A stretch of 64,000 nucleotides of DNA, taken from JAWKUK01 sp041398605. Its GTDB lineage: Bacteria; Planctomycetota; UBA1135; GCA-002686595. The first letter of the stretch is position 1, and each line of letters opens with the position of its first letter. Positions 1 to 7,762 of this stretch are shown in pieces. Made by a program: the position numbers and the translations under genes. The notes below the pieces were generated by a model, which saw only the letters and a list, made by a program, of their open reading frames with translations, was not told the DNA's origin and did no database searches. The stretch lies in the NCBI GenBank assembly GCA_041398605.1, contig JAWKUK010000011.1, positions 124,001-188,000 on the forward strand. Direction: 5' to 3'.

Positions 1-261
1 GTCGCGTTTGTGAACAACTCCACGGGCCCCGCGCCGGGCAACGGCGGCGGCTTGCACCTGACCGGTGCCGCGACCGCAACGGTAGACCTCAGCGTCGTCA
101 CGGGGAACCAGGCCGCGAACGAGGGTGGCGGGCTCTGGAACTCGACGACCGGGACGTTGATCGTGACGACGACAACGATCCAGGGCAACGCAGCCCCGAC
201 GGGGGCCGATGTCTTCAACGACGGCGGCACGTTCACGATCGACGGCAACCCCGTACCTTGA
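1..261 (+). CDS. C-terminal end of a secreted parallel beta-helix type repeat protein (5' partial)
   Basis: The reading frame is open from the first base of the window to a TGA at 259-261, so the gene starts upstream. The 86 visible residues are rich in Gly, Asn, Thr and Ala and contain short repeats of the kind found in Pmp-like or choice-of-anchor right-handed beta-helix proteins (for example GGGLHLTG, then NEGGGLWNSTTG, then TTIQGN). Such proteins are surface or secreted. No C-terminal sorting domain follows, which suggests the helix runs almost to the end. The family call rests on composition and repeat style only; the exact function cannot be given from this fragment. Confidence 0.6.
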   Translation, partial: VAFVNNSTGPAPGNGGGLHLTGAATATVDLSVVTGNQAANEGGGLWNSTTGTLIVTTTTIQGNAAPTGADVFNDGGTFTIDGNPVP

Positions 262-376
262 GCGCGACCCCGCCCCTCTCCAAGGGGTGAGGTCGGCTGA
301 GCGTTGCCCAGGTACACGAGCGTTCGTCCGCTGCGAGCCGATCGGCCCGCACTGGCACGAACGCTCGTCTCTTCGA

Positions 377-571
377 CTAACGCTCGACTGGAGCCCAGAG
401 CTGCCAGACCCCAGCAAGGCCAGCGATCGTGAGGGCCCCCAGCGCAAATTGACCACCTGTCGCGTAGCTCGCGAGCTTGGCGGGCGGGTCCTGCCACCAA
501 GCGATGCCCAGCAGGCTGATCACGACGAGGCAGATGATGAGCAGCGAAAGGAGGGTGCGAATGACGTTCAT
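377..571 (-). CDS. Small two-segment membrane protein, unknown function
   Basis: A 64-residue protein. The start is placed at the ATG at 571, because residues further upstream are not hydrophobic and would overlap the end of the neighbouring barrel gene (stop at 585). Residues about 5-24 and 39-57 form two hydrophobic segments separated by a short WWQDPPAK linker, so it is probably an inner-membrane hairpin. It is the last gene of a minus-strand run that includes a 4Fe-4S membrane protein and an outer-membrane barrel, with 13 bases to the upstream gene, so co-transcription is likely. I do not recognise a family. Confidence 0.6.
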   Translation of the reverse strand: MNVIRTLLSLLIICLVVISLLGIAWWQDPPAKLASYATGGQFALGALTIAGLAGVWQLWAPVER

Positions 572-584
572 GGCGAGTTTGGGA

Positions 585-1961
585 TCAGAAGGTGTAGCGG
601 ACGCCTGCGTGCAGGAAATCGACGTCATCGGACGGCCCTGAATCGGCGAGCGCCGAGCCGGTAAAGAAGTGGCTGTAGCCGCCGTAGAGCTGCGCGTGAC
701 GATTGAGCTTGTGGTCGATGGTCAAGTCCAGCTCATATCCGATCTCACGCGAACCAAAGCCCGTGCGCGTCGGCGCACCGCCGGCGTTATAGAGGGCGTC
801 CGATGTCTCCAATAGCTGCAGCGCGTGCAAGCCGAGGCCGAGTTGGGTCGCCGTCCCGAGGCTCCATTTGGCGCCCGCGCTGGCGTCCAGGATGTTCTGG
901 CGGCCGATCGCGTCGATGAAGCCGAAGTAGGCGTGACCGAGCGGAAATAGCTGGTGGAACGTCCCGACGTCCCCGCCCGGCGCGTCGTCGCCGCTCGCTG
1001 CGTCGAAGCCGACGTAGAGCCGCGGCGCGCCCGCCCAACTGTCCGGCTTCCAGCCAAGCTGGCTGGCCACGGACCACGCGGCGACGTCGTTCGCGCCGAT
1101 CTCGCCAGTTTGCCAGGACAGCTCGACCTCGTAGTCGACGCGCGGCGCCGCCGGCCCGAAGGCGCGCGCGCCGACGGTCAGGCGCGACTCGTTCCCGGTC
1201 GTGCCATTGACGCTGACGGCGTCGCGTTCGTTCCCGAGCGCGTAGAGGTCGAGGCCGTGGCCGCCTTTCGGCTGCGCGCGCTGTGCATACACGCCCCAGA
1301 GCGTCTGTTCGTCGTCCGGCGTGTTGAACTCGGTCTTGTCGACGGGAACGAAGACCGTCGCGATGCCTGTTACGGTCCACGGGCCGCTCCTCCACGCTGC
1401 GGTCAGCCCTTCCCAGGTGCGCAGCGTGTTGCCCCACGGCAGCGGGCTGATGAGGCGCTGAGCGCCGAACAAGAGCATCTGTCGCCCTGGACGCAGCAGC
1501 AGCGTGCCGTCACCGAGCGGCACCGTCACGTCGATGAAGGCCTGCTGGAGGTCGATCGTATCGAGGTCCAGCGTGCGACGCCCGCCCGGTAGGTCGCGGT
1601 CGGTCGCTTGGGCGGACTTGCCCTCCACGAACAGCCGGAATGACTCGCCGACATGGAGGTCGGCGTGCCCGAGCGCGCGCGAGACGGCGAAGGTGTCCTC
1701 GTTTGCGTCCGAGAAGCCAAAGCCGCTCCAAGACTCGATGCGTGACTCGAGGCGCCCGCCAAAGCTGATCCAGGTGTGACCGTCGCTGCTAAGGTCGATG
1801 TGCTTCAGCGCATCGAATGTGTCGCCGGCCTCCCCGCTCGGCTCGAAGGCGGACCAGTCTTCGTTCTGCCGCAGGAACGCGTACGGCGGCGTCGATGGGC
1901 GCGGAGGCTCCTGCGCCGGGACAAGTGAGGTAAGGGACGCGAGCGCGACGAGGTAGAGCAT
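585..1961 (-). CDS. Alginate-export-type outer-membrane beta-barrel protein
   Basis: A 458-residue protein with a signal peptide (MLYLVALASLTSLVPAQ) and a body of alternating beta strands that ends in a terminal aromatic (GVRYTF), typical of outer-membrane barrels. The pattern of the middle region (GRQMLLFGAQRLISPLPWGN, then TWEGLTAAWRSG) matches the alginate export family (PF13372), whose members form substrate channels; in planctomycetes they occur in many contexts besides alginate. The start at 1961 is chosen because it begins the signal peptide and lies 2 bases after the stop of the upstream gene. Its placement in a metal/redox operon suggests it could serve as a pore for that system, but the substrate is unknown. 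Confidence 0.75.
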   Translation of the reverse strand: MLYLVALASLTSLVPAQEPPRPSTPPYAFLRQNEDWSAFEPSGEAGDTFDALKHIDLSSDGHTWISFGGRLESRIESWSGFGFSDANEDTFAVSRALGHADLHVGESFRLFVEGKSAQATDRDLPGGRRTLDLDTIDLQQAFIDVTVPLGDGTLLLRPGRQMLLFGAQRLISPLPWGNTLRTWEGLTAAWRSGPWTVTGIATVFVPVDKTEFNTPDDEQTLWGVYAQRAQPKGGHGLDLYALGNERDAVSVNGTTGNESRLTVGARAFGPAAPRVDYEVELSWQTGEIGANDVAAWSVASQLGWKPDSWAGAPRLYVGFDAASGDDAPGGDVGTFHQLFPLGHAYFGFIDAIGRQNILDASAGAKWSLGTATQLGLGLHALQLLETSDALYNAGGAPTRTGFGSREIGYELDLTIDHKLNRHAQLYGGYSHFFTGSALADSGPSDDVDFLHAGVRYTF

Positions 1962-1963
1962 GC

Positions 1964-2488
1964 TCAGGGGCCGACGAGTGGGGTGAAGGGTGCGTGCACG
2001 ATGGCTTTGCGCGCCAGAAAGATGCGCAGCCAAAGAGCCGCGGCAGCGAGAAAGGGGATGGCGTACCAGACGAGCTCGATCGGCCCGAGGCCCGGCGGCG
2101 TGACATCGATGTCGTAGACGAGCTCACCGGTACCGGAGGGCGCGGTCACGAGGAACCGTGCGCGCCAAGGACCTCGGTGGGTGAACGCGACTGTGCCGAT
2201 CAGCTGATAGGGCGCGTGTGCCGGCGCGAGCTGGCTCTCACCGCGTGTGACGACGGCGCTCGGGTCGAGCGCCGTCGCTTCGACCGCGATCGCCACGTCG
2301 CCTGGCGCCTTGTCGATGTAGTAGTAGAAGGTGCCTTCGCCTACGTCGGGGTCAGCCCAGACGGACACTTCGATTCCAGCGACGGGTTCGTCGACGAGGA
2401 TCGGGTAGGGGGGGCCGTCGTGCGCCGCGGCGGGCAGCACGAGGAGCGCGGCCGCCAGGCCGCCACGGATCAAGGGCTTCACACTCAT
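1964..2488 (-). CDS. FixH-like secreted domain protein with C-terminal membrane anchor
   Basis: A 174-residue protein: signal peptide at about 1-21 ending AAAHD, a beta-rich extracytoplasmic domain (ILVDEPVAGIEVSVWADPDV and following), and a hydrophobic segment near residues 138-157 followed by basic residues, so it is anchored facing the periplasm. The domain resembles FixH/YtkA-like beta-sandwiches that accompany copper-handling and cbb3 oxidase maturation genes. Its ATG overlaps the stop of the upstream polyferredoxin gene by 4 bases (2485-2488), which indicates translational coupling. In FixGHIS-type loci a 4Fe-4S membrane protein (FixG/CcoG) is likewise followed by FixH; the similarity in order is observed, the shared role is inference. 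Confidence 0.55.
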   Translation of the reverse strand: MSVKPLIRGGLAAALLVLPAAAHDGPPYPILVDEPVAGIEVSVWADPDVGEGTFYYYIDKAPGDVAIAVEATALDPSAVVTRGESQLAPAHAPYQLIGTVAFTHRGPWRARFLVTAPSGTGELVYDIDVTPPGLGPIELVWYAIPFLAAAALWLRIFLARKAIVHAPFTPLVGP

Positions 2489-3918
2489 AGGAACGTCCCC
2501 CGCATCTCCATGGGCTGCGCCAGGAGCCAGAGCGCCGCGCCGGCCAGCGTCGCGTGGAGCGCCGCCCATGGCACGAAGGCCCGGATGGGCGCTGCGCCGA
2601 AGTCGCGCGCCGCGAGCCGCCACGTAACGCCGAGCGCGCCGATGAGGCCGACGGCGACGAACCCGACCTCGAGCGGCCATACCAACGCCTCGCGCAGGCC
2701 CCCGAGGCCCCAGCGCGGCGCGCCGAGGAAGGTGAGGCCGACGTCGCGCGCCGCGCTCTGCGTGACGGGCACAAACGTCCAAAGCCCGGTCAGGAAGTGA
2801 AAGCAGTAGTGCGCCAACCAGACGCCGAAGCCGAGCGGGGCGAGCGAGAGCGCAAAGCGCTGCGCGTGGTTGCCTGCGGCGACGCCGGTGAGCGCTCGGG
2901 TCGCCAGCGCGGCCCCCCCGACGAGCACAGCGGGCGCGACGAGGAGGCTGAGCGCGAACAACACGGCGAGAACGAGCGCCTCGTTGCTCGTGCCGAGCGC
3001 CGCAGCGATCTGCCGCTGGAACGCGTAGACGGGGCTGACCATGGCGAACGCATTCAAGAGCGCGCCAAAGGTGAAGACCACCGCGAGGGCTGCGATGTCG
3101 GGGCGCTTTGAAACGCGCCCGATGCCCGAGCGCACGGGGTCGACCGCGAGCTCTTCGGCTGGCACCCGCGCCCCGATGACGACGTTGTCGGCGGGACACG
3201 CATGGACGCAGTCCAGGCAGAACGTGCAGTCGAGGTTGCCGACCTTCTCCGGCAAGAAGAGCGCGAGCTCGCAGCCTCGTTGGGCGACCTTCGCGAGGTT
3301 CGGCCCTGGGAGGCGCTGACCGCGGATGCAGTCTTTGGTCGCACACGCGCTGCATGTCCCGAGGTCCTTGGCGCGTACTTCGAGCGGCGAGAACGTCGAC
3401 GCAATGAAGTTGAACTGCCCGATGGGGCAGACCCACTTGCAGAACGGCGCGCCCTTGAAGCACGCATCGATGACGAGCGCCGCGGCGAAATACGTCACGA
3501 TCGCCCACGCCGTCGCGGCTGGGCTCGCCCAGAGGTCGAGCCACTCGTACACGAAGAGGACTCCGACGAACAGGCCGACCCCGAGCCACTTGCGCCGCAG
3601 CGCGCGCGGAAAGGCGCGCTTCGGGGCACGGATGCGACGCGCGAGCTCACGCGGCACCAGGAGCGGGCAGCCGAAGCAGAACAGGTTGCCAGCGAAGAGC
3701 AACGCCAGGACCAGGAGCCCGCGCCAGTGCACCCACACGAGCAGTGTGGCGAGGTTCTTCGGCGCGAGCTCCGGGCCGAGGAGGCCGTGCAGGACCAGCG
3801 CCGCGGCGAGCAGCAACAAGGGCACCTGCACGGCCAATCTCGAGTGCTTCCAGCGGAGGAAGCGACCGACGAGCGGCAACGACAGCGCGTCGAATTGCGG
3901 CGATCTCCGGGCGTCCAT
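2485..3918 (-). CDS. CcoG/NapH-like polytopic 4Fe-4S membrane protein
   Basis: A 477-residue integral membrane protein. N-terminal half: several membrane segments carrying two CxxxCP motifs, NLFCFGCP and CKWVCPIGQF, as in NapH, NosR and CcoG. Middle: a soluble loop with ferredoxin-type cysteines (CSACATKDC and CTFCLDCVHACP), enough for two 4Fe-4S clusters. C-terminal half: five or so further hydrophobic segments with several histidines (AHYCFHF). The family passes electrons across or along the membrane for oxidase or reductase maturation. The start at 3918 is preferred over the upstream ATG at 3996, which would overlap the preceding gene. No nosZ or cbb3 subunit is visible nearby, so the electron acceptor is not known. 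Confidence 0.75.
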   Translation of the reverse strand: MDARRSPQFDALSLPLVGRFLRWKHSRLAVQVPLLLLAAALVLHGLLGPELAPKNLATLLVWVHWRGLLVLALLFAGNLFCFGCPLLVPRELARRIRAPKRAFPRALRRKWLGVGLFVGVLFVYEWLDLWASPAATAWAIVTYFAAALVIDACFKGAPFCKWVCPIGQFNFIASTFSPLEVRAKDLGTCSACATKDCIRGQRLPGPNLAKVAQRGCELALFLPEKVGNLDCTFCLDCVHACPADNVVIGARVPAEELAVDPVRSGIGRVSKRPDIAALAVVFTFGALLNAFAMVSPVYAFQRQIAAALGTSNEALVLAVLFALSLLVAPAVLVGGAALATRALTGVAAGNHAQRFALSLAPLGFGVWLAHYCFHFLTGLWTFVPVTQSAARDVGLTFLGAPRWGLGGLREALVWPLEVGFVAVGLIGALGVTWRLAARDFGAAPIRAFVPWAALHATLAGAALWLLAQPMEMRGTFL

Positions 3919-3952
3919 GCTGGGAACGGGTGAGGATCCGCGCGGAGTTGGC

Positions 3953-4387
3953 TCAGTTCGCTGCGCGCTCAGCAGCGCAGCAAGCGCACGTGTCACCGGG
4001 TTGAGCCGGCACGCCCGGCACCGCGACCGTCGTCTCGAACGCGCGCCCGTCCTCGAGCGAGCCGCTCACCACCACGAACCAGTCTCCACCCATGGTGAAG
4101 CGGAGCGGGCCGGCGTACTCGCCTGGCGCGCGCTCCTGCAGGGTCGCGAAGGTCGGGACCATGCCCGCATGGTTCATGTTGCCCTCGAGCTGCACCGTGG
4201 TCGCGCGCAGCGGCTGTGCGTCCAGCCCGACGAGCGCGACGGTGCATTGCACTTCGCCGACGCAGGGCGCCGGCTCGAACGTGACCTTGGCCTCGACGTC
4301 CGTGGCGAGGTCCCGTGTAGGAGCGCAGGCGGGGAGGCACGTCGCGAGCGCCAGAAGGGCCGCGATGGAGCGTTGGAGTCGGTGCAC
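3953..4387 (-). CDS. YtkA-like lipoprotein with C-terminal CxCC motif
   Basis: A 144-residue predicted lipoprotein: signal sequence ending in the lipobox LPAC, then a beta-sandwich with NMNHAGMVPTFA and PGEYAGPLRFTMGGDWFVVV, the pattern of YtkA-like (PF13115) domains found beside copper resistance and respiratory genes. The Met/His-rich NMNHAGM segment is a plausible copper ligand set. The protein ends in DTCACCAAERAAN, an unusual cysteine tail that may bind metal. It sits 3 bases downstream of the His-rich membrane protein gene and 34 bases upstream of the 4Fe-4S protein gene, in one minus-strand operon. Metal binding is inference. Confidence 0.65.
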   Translation of the reverse strand: MHRLQRSIAALLALATCLPACAPTRDLATDVEAKVTFEPAPCVGEVQCTVALVGLDAQPLRATTVQLEGNMNHAGMVPTFATLQERAPGEYAGPLRFTMGGDWFVVVSGSLEDGRAFETTVAVPGVPAQPGDTCACCAAERAAN

Positions 4388-4390
4388 GGC

Positions 4391-4996
4391 TCAGGCGCCT
4401 TTCTTCGCGGCCTTGGGGGTCCAGGCGCAGTTGCAGCCTCTCCCGTGAGCCTCCTCGCCGCGCGGCGGGAACATATGGAAGTACATCGCCAACGCCATCG
4501 GGACGAAGACGACCGTGTTGTAGAAGAGGTGCAGCTCGACGCGCGGCAGCCAGAACTGCAGCACGCTCATCGGCACCGGCCGCCCGAGCAAGTTGTGCCC
4601 GACGATCGCTTGCCCCTGCAGCAGCGCGTGCTCGATGTGGTGCCAGAACTGGATCCAGAGCGCGATGTTCCACCACATGCGCGAGCGCCCGACAAAGCCC
4701 GAGCGGAGCACCCAGAACGCCACGAGCATCACGAGGGCGTAGCCGTAGTGCAGCGCTTCGCTCTTGACGAGCCAGGGGAACCAGAGGCCGAGCACTCCGC
4801 GGGACTCAGGCACCGGCCAACCGAGCGCGTAGATCTGCACCGTCTGCGCGAGGTGCTCGACCCAGTGCGCTAAGACGACGAGCGCGTAGAGCTGGAGGGC
4901 GGGCTTGTGCCACTCCTCGTTGAGGCGGGTGATGAGGCGCGGCCGCTCGATGGGCGGCGCGGTGGCGATGGCGGTCTGTGAAGGCATGGCGTTCAT
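4391..4996 (-). CDS. Histidine-rich polytopic membrane protein with CxC tail, unknown function
   Basis: A 201-residue protein with about four hydrophobic segments. Histidines cluster in or next to the membrane segments (HWVEHLAQ, LHYGYA, WHHIEHALL), and the C-terminus reads GCNCAWTPKAAKKGA, giving a cytoplasmic or periplasmic CxC pair. The start at 4996 is supported by a GGAG six bases upstream. It is the first gene of the operon that runs down to position 377. The His pattern resembles metal- or haem-coordinating membrane proteins, but I do not recognise the family. Together with the CxCC tail on the next gene product this hints at copper or another soft metal. Confidence 0.6.
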   Translation of the reverse strand: MNAMPSQTAIATAPPIERPRLITRLNEEWHKPALQLYALVVLAHWVEHLAQTVQIYALGWPVPESRGVLGLWFPWLVKSEALHYGYALVMLVAFWVLRSGFVGRSRMWWNIALWIQFWHHIEHALLQGQAIVGHNLLGRPVPMSVLQFWLPRVELHLFYNTVVFVPMALAMYFHMFPPRGEEAHGRGCNCAWTPKAAKKGA

Positions 4997-5252
4997 CGGG
5001 CTCCGTGGGTGGCGCGGAGGCTACTTCGACGAACGATAGCCGCAAGCTATGGCGTGTGTTGAAAAATCTTATGATGGCGTGGCCCGTGCCCCGCGCCGAG
5101 ACAGCGCGGCCCCCTTGGCCGGAGGCCCGAGCGATGAAGCTTGGACCCGCGAAGTCCGGGGAGCGGCCGGAGTGAACGTCCGCCCCCCGGGGTCCGCAGC
5201 CCGCCCACTACGGGCTGCACTGACCCGCGCGGCCGCATCGGCCCAGCGCGGA
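4997..5252 (-). other. Intergenic region upstream of the metal/redox operon
   Basis: 256 bases between two minus-strand genes. It should hold the promoter of the operon starting at 4996. An AT-rich patch around 5041-5075 (reading ATCATAAGATTTTTCAAC on the minus strand) stands out from the GC-rich surroundings and is the best place for a promoter or a regulator site. I could not identify a specific operator, and short open frames here look like chance. Confidence 0.35.
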
Positions 5253-6170
5253 TCAGAACTCCCAGCCGAGCACGAAGAACAGGTCCGCGGCCCGTGAATC
5301 GGGCCCGATCCCAACCAGCGGCGCGACGTCGATGTGCAGGTTCTCGACCGGCTGCCAGCGCATGCTCGGGCCGATCTCGAGCTCCTTGGTGAACTCACCG
5401 CGGTCTGCGTGGACGTCGATGAGCGCAGCCTTCATCTCGACGCCGAGCGCGAACTTCGAGTCGACGATGGGGTGCGAGACGCCCATGGTGAGCCCGTATT
5501 CGTTCTCGCCTGCGCCGCCTAGCTCGTGCTCAAACACGAAGTTGGAGCCGAAGTGCCAGCCCGGCGCGATCTCGTCGCCGAGCAGCAGCTTGTACTCCGC
5601 CTTGTCCGCGGCCGCGTTACGCGAGACGTACTCGATGTAGAGCGTCGGGTTCATCCACAGTTGGCCCCAGTCCGCGAGCGCGTACCGGAGCTCGTACTTC
5701 TGCTCGCTCACGTCCAGCTCGCCCTCGCTGCCCGACTTCTCCGTGACGGCGTAGAGGTCGATCTGAAAGCGCCCGGGGAGGCCGATCTCGACCTCGTACT
5801 GCGTCTCGACGGTCGACCGGCCTGCGTCGGGCACCTTCACCCGAGTCCAGTGCTCGAACTCGAACTTGCCCTCCGGCACGACGTAGACACGGGTCGAGGG
5901 GAAGAGCCGCTTCGTGGTCCAACGCGGCTGCGCGTAGGACCCGACGCGGTCCTCTTCGCGGAGCACCGGGCCATCGCTCGGGGTCACGACGATCGCCGGT
6001 AGCTCCCAAGTGCGGAGCCGGGGCAGCAGAGCGTCGGGCGGCAGGGTGGCCGCGTTGCTCTCGGCGGCCTGGTCCTGCGCGTGGGTCCCGGGGTTGACTT
6101 GCTGTGCTACGGCGCTGGAGCACAGGGCTAGGGCAGCGGCCATAGAGGTCCGAATAGTTGACATGTTCAT
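5253..6170 (-). CDS. Outer-membrane beta-barrel protein, unknown substrate
   Basis: A 305-residue protein with a signal peptide (MNMSTIRTSMAAALALCSSAVAQ) followed by a low-complexity segment to about residue 60 and then alternating amphipathic strands with many aromatic and charged residues, ending LFFVLGWEF, a typical barrel closing strand. It resembles the generic transporter-like barrels annotated as hypothetical in planctomycetes. It is oriented like the operon downstream but separated from it by 256 bases, so it may be transcribed independently. It is divergent from the cfa gene. No ligand can be suggested. Confidence 0.6.
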   Translation of the reverse strand: MNMSTIRTSMAAALALCSSAVAQQVNPGTHAQDQAAESNAATLPPDALLPRLRTWELPAIVVTPSDGPVLREEDRVGSYAQPRWTTKRLFPSTRVYVVPEGKFEFEHWTRVKVPDAGRSTVETQYEVEIGLPGRFQIDLYAVTEKSGSEGELDVSEQKYELRYALADWGQLWMNPTLYIEYVSRNAAADKAEYKLLLGDEIAPGWHFGSNFVFEHELGGAGENEYGLTMGVSHPIVDSKFALGVEMKAALIDVHADRGEFTKELEIGPSMRWQPVENLHIDVAPLVGIGPDSRAADLFFVLGWEF

Positions 6171-6415
6171 CGCTTGGGGAATCGGTTCGAGAGAACGTGC
6201 GCCCCAACGAGTCGACCTCGTTGCTGGTTCGATCCAATGTCAAAACTTGGGCCGAGGGCCGCGTGCGTCGCCCGCTGCAACCTCGCGCCCCCTGGGGCGG
6301 CGCCTCTGGCGCCTCTCGCGCGCGACCGGGGCTCGCAGAGAGCCCGCCGAAGCTGAGCTCAAGCGTCGCACGACACTTTGAATCCGAGGGACCACGAGGT
6401 ACGAAGTCCACCATC
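6171..6415. other. Divergent promoter region
   Basis: 245 bases between the start codons of the barrel gene (minus) and the CFA-type gene (plus). It must contain promoters for both. The proximal part before 6416 has no strong Shine-Dalgarno; I see no repeat or clear operator. Confidence 0.4.
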
Positions 6416-7462
6416 ATGATCAACGTCAACGAGCTCCTGGCGAAGGACCTCCTCCCCGATGCCGTGGTCCGCTTCGGCATACGGCAGCGACTGGGTAGCG
6501 TCCTACAGCAGCATCGCCAGTCGACGACGACAGGCCGTCGCGCGGCCCTGATGCGGCACGTGGCGGAGCTCCGAGCCAGCCCCGTTGCGATCGCGACCGC
6601 AGCGGCGAATGAGCAGCACTACGAGGTGCCTACGCGCTTCTATCAGCTCTGCCTCGGGAAGCACCTCAAGTACAGCAGCGGCTACTGGGCCGACGACCAC
6701 ACCACGCTGGACGAGTCCGAGGCCGAGATGCTGCGCATCACGTGCGAGCGAGCAGAGCTGGCCGACGGCCAGCGCATCTTGGAGCTCGGCTGCGGCTGGG
6801 GCTCCCTCTCGCTTTGGATGGCGGCGCACTACCCGAACGCACAGATCACGAGCGTCTCGAACTCCCGCACGCAGAAAGAGTTCATCGACGGAGAAGCGCG
6901 CAAGCGTGGGCTCGGCAACCTCACGATCGTGACGGCCGACATGAACGAGTTCCAGGGCGTCGGGGGCGGCCTCTTTGATCGCTGCGTCTCGGTCGAGATG
7001 TTCGAGCACATGAAGAACTATGAAGAGCTCATGCGTCGCATCGCGGCGTGGCTCGCGCCAGGCGGGAAGCTCTTCGTGCACATCTTCACTCATCGTGACT
7101 GCGCGTATCACTATGAAGTCACGAGCGACGACGACTGGATGGCGAAGTATTTCTTCACGGGCGGTCAGATGCCATCCGACGACCTGTTGCTCTACTTCCA
7201 GGGAGACCTCTCAATCGAGGGGCACTGGTGTGTCAACGGCACCCACTACAGCCGGACATCGGAGGCATGGCTGCAACGAATGGACAGCAACAAGGCAGAG
7301 ATCATGCCGCTCTTGCGCGAGACCTACGGCGCGGACCACGCCGTCAAATGGTGGAGCTACTGGCGCATCTTCTACATGTCGTGCGCGGAGCTCTGGGGCT
7401 ATCGCGGCGGCGAAGAGTGGCTCGTATCCCACTACCGCTTCGTGAAAGGCGCGCGCGCCTGA
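6416..7462 (+). CDS. Cyclopropane-fatty-acyl-phospholipid synthase family methyltransferase
   Basis: A 348-residue SAM-dependent methyltransferase. The start at 6416 gives MINVNELL and avoids a poorly conserved N-terminal extension. Diagnostic features: NEQHYEVPTRFYQLCLG and KYSSGYW near residues 63-90 (the substrate entry region of CFA and mycolic acid synthases), the SAM-binding loop ILELGCGWGSLSLWMA near 120, and a C-terminal WWSYWRIFYMSCAELWGY block. The shorter N-terminal region relative to E. coli Cfa (382 residues) and the C-terminal block suggest the subgroup that includes coclaurine N-methyltransferase-like enzymes, so methyl transfer to something other than a lipid double bond is possible. 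Likely a cytoplasmic enzyme. Confidence 0.8.
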   Translation: MINVNELLAKDLLPDAVVRFGIRQRLGSVLQQHRQSTTTGRRAALMRHVAELRASPVAIATAAANEQHYEVPTRFYQLCLGKHLKYSSGYWADDHTTLDESEAEMLRITCERAELADGQRILELGCGWGSLSLWMAAHYPNAQITSVSNSRTQKEFIDGEARKRGLGNLTIVTADMNEFQGVGGGLFDRCVSVEMFEHMKNYEELMRRIAAWLAPGGKLFVHIFTHRDCAYHYEVTSDDDWMAKYFFTGGQMPSDDLLLYFQGDLSIEGHWCVNGTHYSRTSEAWLQRMDSNKAEIMPLLRETYGADHAVKWWSYWRIFYMSCAELWGYRGGEEWLVSHYRFVKGARA

Positions 7463-7473
7463 GCGCGCGCGCC
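7448..7473 (+). terminator. Perfect 11-bp GC hairpin with the stop codon in its loop
   Basis: GGCGCGCGCGC (7448-7458) and GCGCGCGCGCC (7463-7473) pair perfectly around the loop CTGA, so the TGA stop of the upstream gene (7460-7462) lies in the loop. There is no T-tract, so this is not a classical intrinsic terminator; it may slow the ribosome at termination or protect the mRNA 3' end. Confidence 0.4.
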
Positions 7474-7484
7474 GTTCACACGCC

Positions 7485-7596
7485 GCGGCGCACAGGTGTC
7501 GCGGCGCACAGGTGTCGCGGCGCACAGGTGTCGCGGCGCACAGGTGTCGCGGCGCACAGGTGACGCGGCGCACAGGTGACGCGGCGGACAGGTGAC
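7485..7596. repeat. Seven tandem copies of a 16-bp unit
   Basis: Seven head-to-tail copies of GCGGCGCACAGGTGTC occupy exactly 112 bases. Copies 1-4 end in TGTC and copies 5-7 end in TGAC; the last copy also has GCGGCGGACAGG instead of GCGGCGCACAGG. No spacers separate them, so it is not a CRISPR. Sixteen bases is not a multiple of three, arguing against a coding repeat. It lies between the cfa stop and the ASST-like gene. Confidence 0.9.
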
Positions 7597-7762
7597 GCAT
7601 GGAGCGCGGCCTGCCTCGATCGCTCGGTCCGCGCGAACGGGGGGTGTAGGTCGCTTTGGCCTCGCGGCCCTCGCCTGCGGGGCCGGCGGGACGTGGGGCG
7701 CGGGGCTCGACGGTGCCTAGGGCGCCGTCGCCTCGCGACGATTGGTCGAGTAGCATCCCCGT
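7597..7762 (+). other. Leader region of the ASST-like gene
   Basis: Together with the hairpin and the tandem repeats this forms a 300-base gene-free stretch (7463-7762). The segment is GC-rich; I see no recognisable promoter or RNA element in it. Confidence 0.3.

Noticed and set aside
209..664. Plus-strand open frame of 151 codons
   Set aside because: Overlaps the end of the secreted protein, the small membrane gene and the barrel gene on the other strand; translation has no recognisable feature.
5049..5297. Short open frames in the region upstream of the metal operon
   Set aside because: No ribosome site, no hydrophobic or domain pattern, and overlap with the end of the barrel gene.
7485..7596. 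Possible CRISPR array
   Set aside because: Units of 16 bases are directly adjacent with no spacers, and no cas gene is present.
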